DNA of 64,000 nt from Azolla caroliniana (Eukaryota > Polypodiophyta). Of this stretch, positions 10,987 through 20,872 are shown in pieces; the stretch's first letter is position 1, and each line of letters opens with the position of its first letter. Where the stretch lies: NCBI GenBank assembly GCA_043228905.1, contig JBHGNT010000008.1, forward strand, positions 11,656,001-11,720,000, read 5' to 3'. A program made the translations under genes and the position numbers. Below the pieces are notes generated by a model that worked only from the letters and a program-made list of their open reading frames with translations, did not search any database and was not told where the DNA came from.

Positions 10987-12501
10987 TCAGTGTTGCTTCC
11001 CAAGTTGGCAGGCTTCACAAATTTGTGCCTTCCAGCCACTAAATTTGGGCAATCCGAACACCACTTGTTTCGATTGTAGGTCTTGAAGCCGTTGGTAGTT
11101 GACGTGGCCTATTTGCTTGTGCCATAACTCGATGTCCGACTTGACTTTTTGTCCCTTCGCGAACATTGCGGTGCCATCATCAGTAGAGTCAAGGATGAAC
11201 ATCCTCCCATCTCTGCGCCCTTGCGCAATAATACGGCCTTCTTCCTCAATGAAGCACCCGAGGTGTGTAAATCGTACCTGCATCCCCTGGTCGACGATCT
11301 GCCCGACCGACACCAGATTCTTCGTGATGGTCGAGATGTGTAACACGTTCATAAGTTTCACTTTCTGCCCGACATTCGCGATCGGATGCGGAGTGTCGTC
11401 TCCGGTTGCGACTACTCTTGGTTGCGTCGGTTTCTCAAGGTATGAGAACCATTCCTCAGGGCACGTCATTTGGTTTGACGCGCCGAAGTCAACGTACCAC
11501 ACCTCCTCCGACTTCGGGGTGATCTTCTTCATTGAGTTTGCTTTGTGTCTCGTCACGAAGATTGACCCTTTTTCGGCTTTTCCGGATCCTTCGGCGTAGT
11601 GCGATCGCTGCCGATTTCCTTTGTCGGTATGTCCGGAACCAGATCCGGAACCGGTCCTCTCCAACTCGGTGCGCTTTTTCCAGCACTCGCTCTCCCTGTG
11701 GCCTTTCTTGCCACAGTACCAGCATTCCACGACGGATTTCCCTTGCCGGTTCTCGTTGCCTCGACTCCCCCTGTTTCCGAAGGGCCCGGAGTTGCTGTCG
11801 GCATCACTTCGGTGCCTTCTTCCTTGATCCCGTCGGCCGCCTCCATTGCATACTGACTCGCCTTGTCCGCCACGACCACGGGGCCTATCTCCCTTTGTGT
11901 ACAACATTTTGTTGTCTGCATGCGTGCTTGTCGACGCACCCGCGTGGTTCTCCTCTATAAGGAGCATCGACTGTAAGTTGAAAAACGACGGCGTATTCTC
12001 CCATGTACACAGAGCAGTTCGGAACACTCCGAACTTTGACGCCAAACCCCTGAGACAAACCTGGACCATCTTGGTTTCCTCGATGTTCACATCGATGGAG
12101 GCTAAGGAGTCGCATATGTCCTTGATCTTCGAGGTATAGTCAGCCACCGACAAATCACGTTGTCGTAGGTTGCTCAACTCCTGTCGGAGTTGAAGCTTCC
12201 TGGCTGTGGTGCTCGCGGCGAAGATCTTCTTCAGATTTTCCCATGCACCCTTCGGCGTTTTTGCATCCCGAACGTAGCTTAATAGCTGTTCGCCCACACA
12301 AGACGCGAAGCAGTACAACACTCTGCTCGCCGATTGTTCCCACGCCGGGAAGTCTTTGTGTGTTGAATCGGGTGATGTGTCATTTGCACCATCGACATAG
12401 CTCTAGTAATCACCGTGTCCGAGCAGGTACTGGTGCATCTTGTAGGACCAAGATGCATAGTTGGTTTTGTTGAGCTTCTCCGTTGGAAGCAATCTAGCCA
12501 T
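10987..12501 (-). pseudogene. Gag, protease and pre-integrase of Ty1-A
   Basis: Gag begins MARLLPTEKL with the copia UBN2-type capsid (YASWSYKMHQYLLGH, later LRQELSNLRQRDLSVADY). A zinc knuckle CX2CX4HX4C is seen as CWYCGKKGHRESEC, then an aspartic protease region (VWYVDFGASNQM) and a pre-integrase domain with HINK-like residues (LWHKQIGHVNYQRL). An amber TAG at 12403-12405 interrupts gag near codon 33. The same stop occurs at the same place in Ty1-B. The protease motif reads DFG where the family has DSG or DTG, so catalysis is doubtful. The frame ends at a stop before the integrase core. Confidence 0.9.
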
Positions 12502-12583
12502 TCCTCTCTCCATCGGTTTTCTTGTTCTTCTTCGTTGGTTTTCCCTTCAAGCAAAGTCGGCTGCAGAGGTTCTCAACCCTCGC

Positions 12584-12595
12584 ACTCTGATACCA
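12584..12595 (-). other. Primer-binding site of Ty1-A (initiator tRNA-Met type)
   Basis: Minus strand TGGTATCAGAGT directly follows the LTR. TGGTATCAGAGC is the standard plant copia primer site complementary to initiator tRNA-Met. Confidence 0.9.
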
Positions 12596-13057
12596 TGAAA
12601 AGAATGTCGTGTGGAAGCAATATAAGAGATCGAACAACAGAAGACGCAGGTTTAATGGAAAGCTTAGGTTTGCATAGTACGCACGGGAGAGATAGAGAGA
12701 GAGTAAACACAAGAACTTAATTCAAAAAATACTCAATCTGTACTCAATCTGTACATAGGATGTGCTCAGTGAGCACTTTTATACAAGCCCTGACAATCGG
12801 GCTGACACAAGTACTGACAATACTTGACTGCTCATAAATGAGCCTCGACACTTACTCCCAAAACTATTCCTTATGAGGAATATCTTTCTAACGGCCTTTT
12901 AGTCTATGCACCGATACGGCCTCTCATTACGCACCGGTTTGCGTACCGGTTTACGCATTTGTTTTACACACCAGTCCGGCCTAACCGATCGGTCCCAACC
13001 GATCTGGTCCTCGACTTGCTCAGCCGATCCGGCCGATGTTGAGCTTGTATCTCAACA
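12596..13057 (-). repeat. 5' LTR of Ty1-A
   Basis: 462 bp, minus strand TGTTGAGATAC...CTTTTCA, followed inward by the primer-binding site. Paired with the LTR at 7273-7721. Confidence 0.93.
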
Positions 13058-14017
13058 GATGTCATCTAGACAAACCAACAACCTAGTGATTGAACGGGAG
13101 AAGAGACAAGAAAGCAGGTTGCGGAGACAAGAAGCATACCAAAAAGCAGTAGAGGAAATTCGATAGGACTGGTTATTTCCCAAAATGCTTCGGAGGGTAC
13201 TGGAAGAAACGATTCGCATACAAAATCAATGTGGCTTGGACGACAGAACCAACCTAACAAACCTTGTAGACACCGAATCAACATTGCAAACCTTAGCAAC
13301 GAAAGGAGAGGATTTGACCGTCTTTTCAGCATTAGAGTCGGAATCGGACAACGACACGAATGATGATTGGATTGTCAAGTTCAATTATTGTTGTAGTCAC
13401 AACACCCCAGAGGAGCCAGAAGAGGAAGTTTTAGAGTAGACACTATCAGGAGACGCGGATATTAATATACCAACGCCGTTAGCAGAAGCAGAGACAGAGT
13501 GATTGGAGTGTCAACTCCAATTATTGTTCCAGTCAAAACACCCTAGAGGTGCCGGAAGAGGAATGTTAGAACAGACATTGGCAGGAGACGCGGATATTAA
13601 GATACCGCCGCCGCCAACAGATGCTGAGACGAAGATACTGACACCACCAGTAGAAGAAGAGATTCCAATACAAACATCGCTAGCCATGGTACAACTAGCC
13701 GGTGAAGAGGACAATATGTTGTACCCCTACCCCAAGTACAATGACAAGATGGACACGGAGGCACACGTCCGAGCATTTTTTTGATGACATGGCAAGTGAA
13801 CCATGTGTTCCAGGGACTAGCACAAGTTGTTGTGGATGTATTAAAGATAGTAGAATTCGGGTTGTCCTTGGAAAGGCAAGCAGCGAGCTGATATTCCTAG
13901 CATAATGCAGAGGATTTCGCAACATTCACGCAACTAAGAGACAAGTTCATCCGGCTATTCCACAGACGTGTGGTAGAAAGAGAATTAATGAGCCAATTTT
14001 ACGCAACATACTGTGAA
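13058..14017 (+). pseudogene. Gag of Ty3-2, split by Ty1-A and cut by Ty1-G
   Basis: Starts with an ATG in the target duplication of Ty1-A (MSSRQTNN...). Before that insertion the start codon followed the leader ending near 7269. A charged, probably helical N-terminus (to ~35 residues) is followed by an acidic proline-rich linker and the capsid-like core (YPKYNDKMDTEAHVRAF, later RDKFIRLFHRRVVERELM). Stops at 13164-13166 and 13437-13439 and shifts near 13500 and 13780 break it. It is the same Gag type as that of Ty3-X at 55193-56368. The sequence ends where the Ty1-G LTR begins at 14018. Confidence 0.8.
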
Positions 14018-14469
14018 TGTAAATGTGCGGAAGTGTTAGACAGAACCGACTCAACCGGATAGCAATAGAGAATAAGATGAAGGTTTAATGGAGAAGCTTA
14101 ATACACAGAGTATATATGCGGGAGAGATAGAGAGAGTAGAACGTAAACGTAGATTCAAAAATAACTCTAAAACTCTGTACATAGAATGTGCTATAACAAC
14201 ACTATTTATACAAGTCCATAAAGGACTGACAGAAGTACTAACAGGTACTTCAATATTCCTACGTGCAACTGACACTAACTACGAGACAATAATTACCAAG
14301 TAGTCTAGGCTACTACTAGGCTTTCGGTTCCTGCTCGAATCCGGCTCCCCGATCCGGCTGGTTGTTTCTGGATACCATCCGGATACCAATCCGGCTCATC
14401 CTTCTGGATGCCGATCCGGCTTTGGCTTATTCAACCGATCCGGATCCAGTTGAGCTTGCTCGCTCAACA
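14018..14469 (-). repeat. 3' LTR of Ty1-G
   Basis: 452 bp with TG..CA ends on the minus strand. A TATA-like box (complement of CTATTTATAC) lies near 14209. It is related to the Ty1-B LTRs but clearly diverged. It follows GTGAA at 14013-14017, the end of the Ty3-2 gag. Confidence 0.85.
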
Positions 14470-14695
14470 CTCCAAAATGTCAAAGGGTTCCAATGGTTCC
14501 TCGGGAAGCTCAACTTGAGATTGGATTGTGGTGTTAGTGTCCGTGGCAGTCGGTTCTTCTACCCGGCTCCTTCTGGCATCGCTCCGCCTTGCTCGTGCTC
14601 CTCGTCCGGTCTGGTCCTGTTTGTTGTGACCCTTCTAGTTCTGCGCACCTGGACCTACTCCGTCGGCTTGTCTGCTCAATAGGCCCATTTCAACT
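14018..14695 (-). mobile_element. Ty1-G: 3' end of a copia element, left of the Ty3-X insertion
   Basis: A 452-bp copia LTR (14018-14469, minus strand, TGTTGAGCGAG...CATTTACA) is followed inward by sequence matching the 3' part of Ty1-B. At 14695 the copia sequence stops at CAACT and Ty3-X starts. It resumes at 56886 with CAACT followed by CCCTTGC, exactly as the homologous stretch of Ty1-A reads. Its 5' end is beyond the Ty3-E insertion at 57468. The usual polypurine tract is replaced by a short foreign patch (14471-14508). Confidence 0.88.
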
Positions 14696-15157
14696 TGTTA
14701 TCGCTAGGGCTGGACAATGGCCTAACATAGGGTGTCCCCTTGAGACACTTCACCAAAGGGGTGTTGCGGTGAGATAGAGTTAGACCGACTATTAATGGAA
14801 CCCTGAGGAGTTACTAGTGGTAATATCATTAGTCACAATACACGTGTACGATAAATTATACTTCACACAGAACAGTAATTAACAATGATTAAGATATAGG
14901 ACAACAACACTCTATTAAATATCCGCCAATGATTACAATCTAACCGGCCCTTTTTATAGGTCTCTAGTTTTAGGTACAAACCGGTGCCAACCGGCAACTG
15001 GTTACGAACCGGTCCGGATCCGGATCGGCATACCGATTCTGTGTCCATCTGTTCGCTTCTCAAATCATAATAATTCTATGTAAATATATAATAAGCTCCC
15101 AATTATTAATTATCCCCTCGTTTCCCATTCTGGACTTCCCTTGTCGACCGACTAACA
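14696..15157 (-). repeat. 3' LTR of Ty3-X
   Basis: 462 bp, minus strand TGTTAGTCGG...GCGATAACA. Near-identical in layout to the LTR at 56424-56885. The flanking CAACT at 14691-14695 matches the other end of the element. Confidence 0.9.
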
Positions 15158-15210
15158 CATGGCACACTCATGGGACAGTACCTTGTACGTCGAATCCCAT
15201 TATTTGGCCT

Positions 15211-17041
15211 TCATTCATCCTCCAAAATGTCTAGAATACTTTGATCTAAGGGTTCCAATGGTTCCTCGGGAAGCTATTTTGTCATCTGCTGTTGTTGCTC
15301 CCCCTCGTGCTGTTCTTGCGGCTGTGGTTGCTCTTCTTTTCGCTCTGGCTCCAGTTGTGGATGTTGTTGGTTGTCTTCCGTTGCATGCGGCTCTATTGGT
15401 CTGACCAGCTCTGTCTCCCTTTCCGGCTTGACTGGTCTTACCGGCTCCTCCTCCTTTTCTAGCTCAACCGGCCTTGACGTCTCCTGGTTCTACTGTCTGG
15501 TGGGTTCCGGTTCCTGTGGATGACCTTCCTCTAGCGGCTCCTCTTGAATACTATCTGGTTGGCTTCCTCCGGCTTTAACCAACATTTGCTTTGAAGATGG
15601 CTCCTCATCACTAATGCTAATCGCTGCAGTTCTCTTGGCTACTTCTTGCCGTCTCCATTCCCGTTCGTACTTCTCGAAATGGAGTTGGTTGTCCAACTGG
15701 TCATCATCCAGTTGTGCCACCAACTGGCGTACTGCCACCCTCTTTTCATCAACCAAGGATAAAAAATCATCTGATAGTTCATCTTTTATGGCTTCAATGC
15801 TTTCTTTATCCAGGATGTAGATTGCGTTGCCCTCTTTCCGCAGGTTTTCCGTGTTTGCCAGCAACAACTGTAGCTCTGCTGCCTACTTAGCCCACTTCGA
15901 CCACCACTGTACTGAGCTTTCTTCCACCAATTGCTTTGTTTGATTCCTCCATGCCAGTACGATGTCCCAGATCCGCCCTAGCCCCATCTTCGACTTGTTT
16001 TCCGCGGCCTGTTTTTCGTCCTTCAATTTTTTGATTAGGCTCGCGGTTACCACTTCTTGGTTTCTGTAGTGCATGAGTTGGGTCTGATATATTGTCTGCA
16101 CTCTGTTTAGAGCCATTGTAGTGCGCTCCGTTTCCGCATGGTGTTGTACTTGCAGGTTCAGTCACTCTTTCGCTGCTGCAGCTAGTTGTTTCGTTTGTTC
16201 GGCTCCCTTCGACTGCTCTTCCATCAATGCCACCGTCAACCGGTTAACTTCCTCCCGGAGTTCTTTACACTTTTCCTGCTGTCGGTCACTGTCGGTAGTC
16301 AATTTCTTATGATCGGCATCCAAATGCTTATAATCCCGGTGCAGTCGGTCGAAGTCGTCGGTTTTCTGTTTGAGCTTTTGATTTATAAGTTGGCGAGCGC
16401 GGTCCTCACGGTCTTTTTGTTGCCGAAGCTCTCCTTTGAGGCGCTCAATCTCCACTTCCGCCGTCCTCCAGAGTTTCTCTTTTTCTTGCAGGAGTTTGTC
16501 TTTCTAGATTCTTTCAGCCGATCATACGCTTGATGCCCTCTTCACAAGCTTTCCTCTGTTCGGCGGAGGTTGTCGGCCGTTCTCCTTTGTTCCTCCTTCG
16601 CCGCTTTTTTCAATTCTCGTTCCCTGGCACGTAAGGCTTCTTGTGCGGCCAGGTCTTCCCTTAGTGTGGCGAGCTCTTGTGCAGATGATTCATGAGTATC
16701 TGGGCCCGCCGCCGTCACCGAGGTTTGATCGTTCTGTTGAGTTACCGGGGCCACCGATTTTGATTGTTGTGGTCCTATGACCAACTTGGGCATGTCCGTT
16801 CTGGCCTTCTCTATGTCTTCTTCCATGCTCCAGATTCTTGACCGAGCCATCTCTAATTCCTCAGTTGTGGCTAGCAACATGGCTTCTTGCACTTTTTCTT
16901 CCGCTTCTAACTGGCCGACAACACCAGTCACTTGTTCTGCTACCTATCGGAGCCATCGACTGCCGGTGCCTTGTGGTTGTGCCAGTTCTGGTCGTGGGAT
17001 GGTGTTTCCACTGGTCACGATCCCACTATTGACGGTTACGT
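15211..17041 (-). pseudogene. Third ORF of Ty3-X, C-terminal part (coiled-coil protein)
   Basis: Long region downstream of integrase encoding a Glu/Lys/Gln-rich protein with strong heptad character (for example 16162-16455, LKGELRQQKDREDRARQL; also 16542-16931 and 15490-15867). It ends with a Pro/Glu/Gln-rich tail and a stop at 15211-15213. Frames are broken by TAG near 16945, at 16542 and around 15890, and by a shift near 16140. No transmembrane segment or signal peptide is visible, so a classical envelope protein is not supported. The function is unknown. The reading frame continues across the solo LTR at 17042-17807 into 17808-18796. Confidence 0.65.
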
Positions 17042-17807
17042 TGTCGTAGTGTATTTCGTACACTACGTGAAAAACTTATAAAGTACCGATTTAATAAATA
17101 TGAATAAATAGTAGAAAATATTAAAATATATATAACATGCATAGGGCAAGATTCGAACCTTGCACCTCCATGTTAATAATGTAATATCTTACCATTACAC
17201 TAGCATTTCATTAGTGTTCAAAAATAGATGTTCCACATAGAAAGCTTAGTTCACCTAGGATAAACTTTAGTTAAAAGAAAACGCATGCTAAAAGAAAAAG
17301 CTACGCATGCACATCTAGCGTGCATGAACGCTATAGTTGATAAAAAACGCACAAGTTAGAAAAAGCATGATCACTTTAGATAAAGCATATAGTCTATCTA
17401 TAGGAAAAGCATGGAGTCTATAGTTAGAAAAAAAAGAAGCATGGACTCCCTCATCACTACATAAGGATGGGGAGCACAATGTAATAGGTGTGTGAAATAT
17501 TTGGAAATTGGATATATTTCCGAAAACACCAACCGATTAATATAATCGTGGGATTCACGAAAATAATATAATCTATACTTGTGGGATTCACAAGTTTCTT
17601 ATATCTTTCTTTCAATCTAAATACATATTCTTATCTAAATATTGATTAATCGAATACAATACACTCATGGGATTCACGAAATTTCTATCTCTCTTTCTAA
17701 TAATCTATTCATTACTAGCCTCATCTCATATTCTTCTTTCTCCTAGTCCAAAACCTCAGTGATTCCCACCCGACTCACGCAATGATCCGGCGCCGAAAGG
17801 CACGACA
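17042..17807 (+). repeat. Solo LTR of the Ty3-D/E family, plus orientation
   Basis: 766 bp, TGTCGTAGTG...GGCACGACA, flanked by ACGT on both sides (17038-17041 and 17808-17811). Removing it restores GAC-GTA-ACC in the third ORF of Ty3-X, which proves the ends and the 4-bp duplication. The LTR opens with a 9-bp hairpin (CGTAGTGTA/TACACTACG). There is no internal region, so it formed by recombination between two LTRs. A nearly identical inverted copy lies at 62465-63230. Confidence 0.9.
17139..17205 (-). other. tRNA-like module, antisense in the solo LTR
   Basis: The minus strand has a D-arm-like hairpin (TGTAAT, loop GGTAAGAT, ATTACA) and a T-arm-like hairpin (GCAAG, loop GTTCGAAT, CTTGC). They carry A-box-like and B-box-like (GGTTCGAATCT) sequences at tRNA spacing. 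The acceptor stem does not close, so this is a tRNA relic or mimic rather than a gene. Confidence 0.55.
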
Positions 17808-18796
17808 ACGTCACACAGCCTCTCCCGTTCTGGTTGTTGTTGCTGCGGCGGCGATGCTGGCAATTCAATGACTGGTTCTTGATTCACCGGTATTATCGTG
17901 TCTTGGACCGCTGGTTCCGCAATGTCCTGCCACTACCCTTGCTCCGTTCCCAATTCTTGTTGAGCCAGTTCTGCCACCTTCCTCGGTTGCGGCTCCTCAG
18001 GGGAGGGTTCCCGTATATTGTCCTCCATTAGCCTTCATGTCCCCCCTTCGTGGCCCTTTTCTCTTGTTTGGCAACACCGTAGCATCATCTCTGTCGGCTC
18101 GTCTTCCTGCTATTCTTCTTCCAGGGTCTCGTTGCTGATTACCGCCACCAAGGGGTCCTGCCCCTGCATTTTGTCCGGTTGCTGCTCTGCTTGTTCCGAC
18201 AGGCGCAACTTGATTTTCAACAGTCTCCCCGATGCCTCCTTCTCAAGCAGCCGCTTCCGATTAGGCCGTTCCTTCGCTTGGGTAGCTAGGAGTTGCTATC
18301 GTTTTGAAGTTGTTTTGGGGGTCGCTTCTATCGGTCTTCCCCTCTTCCTTTGTTTTACGGGCTCCATCGGTGGTGCTAACAGAGGGAACCATTGCGCCAT
18401 TGTTGTCCACATCTTTTTGCCCTCTTTTATCGAGACGATGGCAATGCTTAGGCCGTCGACAATCATTACCGACCAATCCACCTGTACTCCCTCGTAGGTG
18501 GCTATGATCAAACCGGCTCTATTCCTGGGCATCGCCGGTGGTCGGGGGTACACATGGCCATACTCGTGGAGTATCCGAGCAATTTCCCGAAATAAGAGAT
18601 CTTCACCGCCTTGCTTGCGGTACGCCTTGCTGCCAATGGAGTATTCCCCAAAATACCTCGTCAACAGCTCCTGCAAAGGGTTGTCGATCGAGTAGATCCC
18701 CCCTTCCGGTAGGTCGATCATGGCTCGGATGGCTTCCTCAGTGATGACCTCTGTATCGATGTCTTTAATGACATTTTCCGCATCTCCGTGTGGCGG
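17808..18796 (-). pseudogene. Third ORF of Ty3-X, middle part
   Basis: Continuation of the ORF upstream of the solo LTR. The best-preserved part (18296-18796) reads ENVIKDIDTEVITEEAIR, then LLTRYFGEYSIGSKAYRK and ILHEYGHVYPRP. It looks globular and is followed by a Lys/Arg-rich stretch (QRKRGRPIEATPK) that resembles an AT-hook or nuclear-localisation type sequence. Toward 17808 it becomes Gln/Pro/Glu-rich. Stops near 18293 and 17958 and small shifts break it. I do not recognise a family. Confidence 0.6.
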
Positions 18797-19029
18797 TGTC
18801 GCGAAAATACGACGAGGATACGTGAACTTGAGGCAAGACCCCGGGGCCTCTAACCGGAAGATATCAGATTCGTATGATTATATTAAACAATTAATGGTAA
18901 ATGAGAAAGATTGACAAATTTCATTCATAAATAGAAAAGAAAGATTATAATCAATTCTAAGATTAGGATTTCAAAAGTTTTATCTTAAGGATATTACTAG
19001 AATAATAGATTAGAAGAAGCTAAGATATG

Positions 19030-19265
19030 GATTCCATAGAGATTTAGGGTTCTTGGCTTCCGTAGGGAAAATTAGGGTTTTTGAGTGTTATGGCTTCCGT
19101 AGGGAAGATTAGGGTTTTTGAGTGTTATGGCTTCCGTAGGGAAATTATGGTTTATGAGTTCTATGGCTTCTGTATGGAAAATTAGGGTTTTCGGCTTCCG
19201 TAGGGAAAATTAGGGTTTTTGGTTTCCATAAGGAAATTAGGGTTTATGAGAGATATGGCTTCCCT
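19030..19265 (+). repeat. Minisatellite with ggcttccgtaggg / ttagggttt units
   Basis: About six imperfect units of ~30-33 bp inside the LTR. A shorter array of the same unit is in the partner LTR at 22755-22890. The ttagggttt part resembles the plant telomere repeat, but it is embedded in a longer unit, so it is not telomeric. Confidence 0.8.
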
Positions 19266-19317
19266 AAGATAAGGGAGCTAAGAAGGAAAAGAAAATTCAT
19301 CGAGAGAGAGTATGAGT

Positions 19318-19692
19318 GTAGGAAAAAAAATGTAATTTTATATGGAGTTCTCCCTTGATCATTTTATATGGAGTCCACTTTTTGTTGCATGGCCTCTACT
19401 TTTAGTTGCTTAGCTTTTTCTTTAAGTTGCATCTATTTTTAGTTGCATGACTTTTTCTTTTAGTTGCATGCGACCGTCCACACGACCTTTACTTTTTGCA
19501 TGCAGTGTAGGAAAAAAAATGTAATTTTATATGGAGTTCTCCCTTGATCATTTTATATGGAGTCCACTTTTTGTTGCATGGCCTCTACTTTTAGTTGCTT
19601 AGCTTTTTCTTTAAGTTGGATCTATTTTTAGTTGCATGACTTTTTCTTTTAGTTGCATGCGACCGTCCACACGACCTTTACTTTTTGCATGC
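19318..19692 (+). repeat. Tandem duplication of ~188 bp in the LTR
   Basis: The block beginning 'gtaggaaaaaaaatgtaatt' at ~19318 is repeated at ~19506 with very few differences. The partner LTR has only one copy (~22950-23110), so the duplication happened after the LTRs were formed. Confidence 0.85.
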
Positions 19693-19854
19693 ACTCCAAC
19701 TTTAGTTGCTTGCATCCACATGGCCTTTACTTTAGTTCTCTTCACTTTACTTTAGTTTGTTGCATGATCCAATCTTCCGTCCATCCGCGTCCAACCTCGT
19801 CCGGTAGCCAGTTTCGCCCGATCGCCGAATCCCGTCCGGTTCCGATTTTGCTTG

Positions 19855-20165
19855 CCGGCCGGTTCCGGTTTGCTTGCCGACCAGTTCCGATTCCGGTTTG
19901 CTTGCCGATTTCGGTTCCGGTTTTGCTTACCGCCCGGTTTTCGGATTCCGGTTTTGCTTACCGGCCGGTTTCCGGATTTGCTTACCGGCCAAATTCCGGA
20001 TTTGCTTACCGACCGGTTTGCGGATTTGCTTGACGGTTGGTTCCAGTTTTTCTTGCCGGCCGGTTCCGATTTGCTTGCCGGTTCCGGTTCCGGTTTTGCT
20101 TATCATCCGATTTCCGAATTTTCTTACAAGCCAATTTCCGGTTTGGATACCGGCCGGTTTCCGGT
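19855..20165 (+). repeat. GC-rich ~22-bp minisatellite
   Basis: Imperfect repeats of a unit like 'ttgcttaccggccggtttccgg'. A matching array is in the other LTR at ~23270-23590. Copy numbers and variants differ, as expected for slippage. Open frames through it are low-complexity and not treated as genes. Confidence 0.85.
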
Positions 20166-20481
20166 TTTTGGGAACTTGGCCACCATCATCCATCAAGACA
20201 AAGTGGCCAAAGTGCTCTTAGCACAAATGAAAAATGAGGGAGCTCAAGGTGCTTATATAGCCATGGCCTTAAGTTTTCCTATCTATGTGGGATAGTTCTA
20301 ATTTCCCTATCTTCTCAAACTTCATTTTCACATAACTTGATATGTATTTCTCCATTTTGTATATAGTAAAATAAGTTTTGAAGCTCTTGAGTATATCCAT
20401 CTTTCTATAGTAAGCTACTAATCTAATCTATAATAATTATTTCATTATTTTTTTACATAGTGGCGGAATATTCACATGACA

Positions 20482-20872
20482 TTCGCCCCCACCAAACCTG
20501 CACATCCACCGGTATGTGCCAATTTTGGTGAGACTCCATTTTTGTTTACTTTAATTTTTCGTTGATGTACCCGAATCACCATTGCCATCTGATCCACCAT
20601 ATTCTTCGTTCAGTCTTTGCATTTCCATGATCGTTTGTCATGGCTCTCTTTGCTCCTTTAGAGCATAATTCTTTATGCCTCGTGCATGTGCCACCTTCAT
20701 TTCGACCATCTCCTTAGTCATTTAACTTTCCTTTATCATCCTTTCTTGTTTCATGCATGCCTTTCAAATGCCTTATCAAAGTACTATTGTTGAATACTCT
20801 TAGTGGTCCATTCTTTAACGGCATGCTCTCCTCTAGGTCCTTAAGTGACCACATTGCATGCTTCCCATTTTG
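20482..20872. other. Interior 3' untranslated region of the gag-only element
   Basis: Begins with a purine-rich stretch on the minus strand (GGTGGGGGCGAA) adjoining the 3' LTR, the likely polypurine tract. No reading frame is supported here. Confidence 0.6.

Larger units (their letters stand above)
7273..13057 (-). mobile_element. Ty1-A: full-length Ty1/copia element
   Basis: Complete structure on the minus strand: LTRs at 7273-7721 and 12596-13057, primer-binding site next to the 5' LTR, gag-protease-integrase-RT-RNase H in copia order, and polypurine tract before the 3' LTR. Flanks are AATGT (7268-7272) and GATGT (13058-13062), a 5-bp target duplication with one mismatch. It inserted at the gag start codon of Ty3-2. 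Several stops make it non-autonomous. Confidence 0.95.
18797..20481 (-). repeat. 3' LTR of the gag-only element
   Basis: About 1,685 bp, minus strand TGTCATGTGAA...GCGACA. Unusually, it is built of three repeat classes: ~31-bp units with 'ggcttccgtagggaa' and 'ttagggttt' (19030-19265), a ~188-bp tandem pair (19318-19692), and a GC-rich ~22-bp minisatellite (19855-20165). Much of its extra length over the other LTR comes from the 188-bp duplication. Confidence 0.85.

Noticed and set aside
17139-17205. A true tRNA gene
   Set aside because: A- and B-box-like hairpins are present but the acceptor stem and anticodon arm do not close, and the copies sit in LTRs.
19030-19265. Interstitial telomere repeats (ttagggttt)
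   Set aside because: The heptamer occurs only once per ~31-bp unit of a longer minisatellite, not in tandem.
19653-20295. Several overlapping plus-strand ORFs with PVLLTGRF/GFAYRPVS repeats
   Set aside because: They are translations of a GC-rich 22-bp minisatellite inside an LTR, open in several frames because the unit lacks stops.
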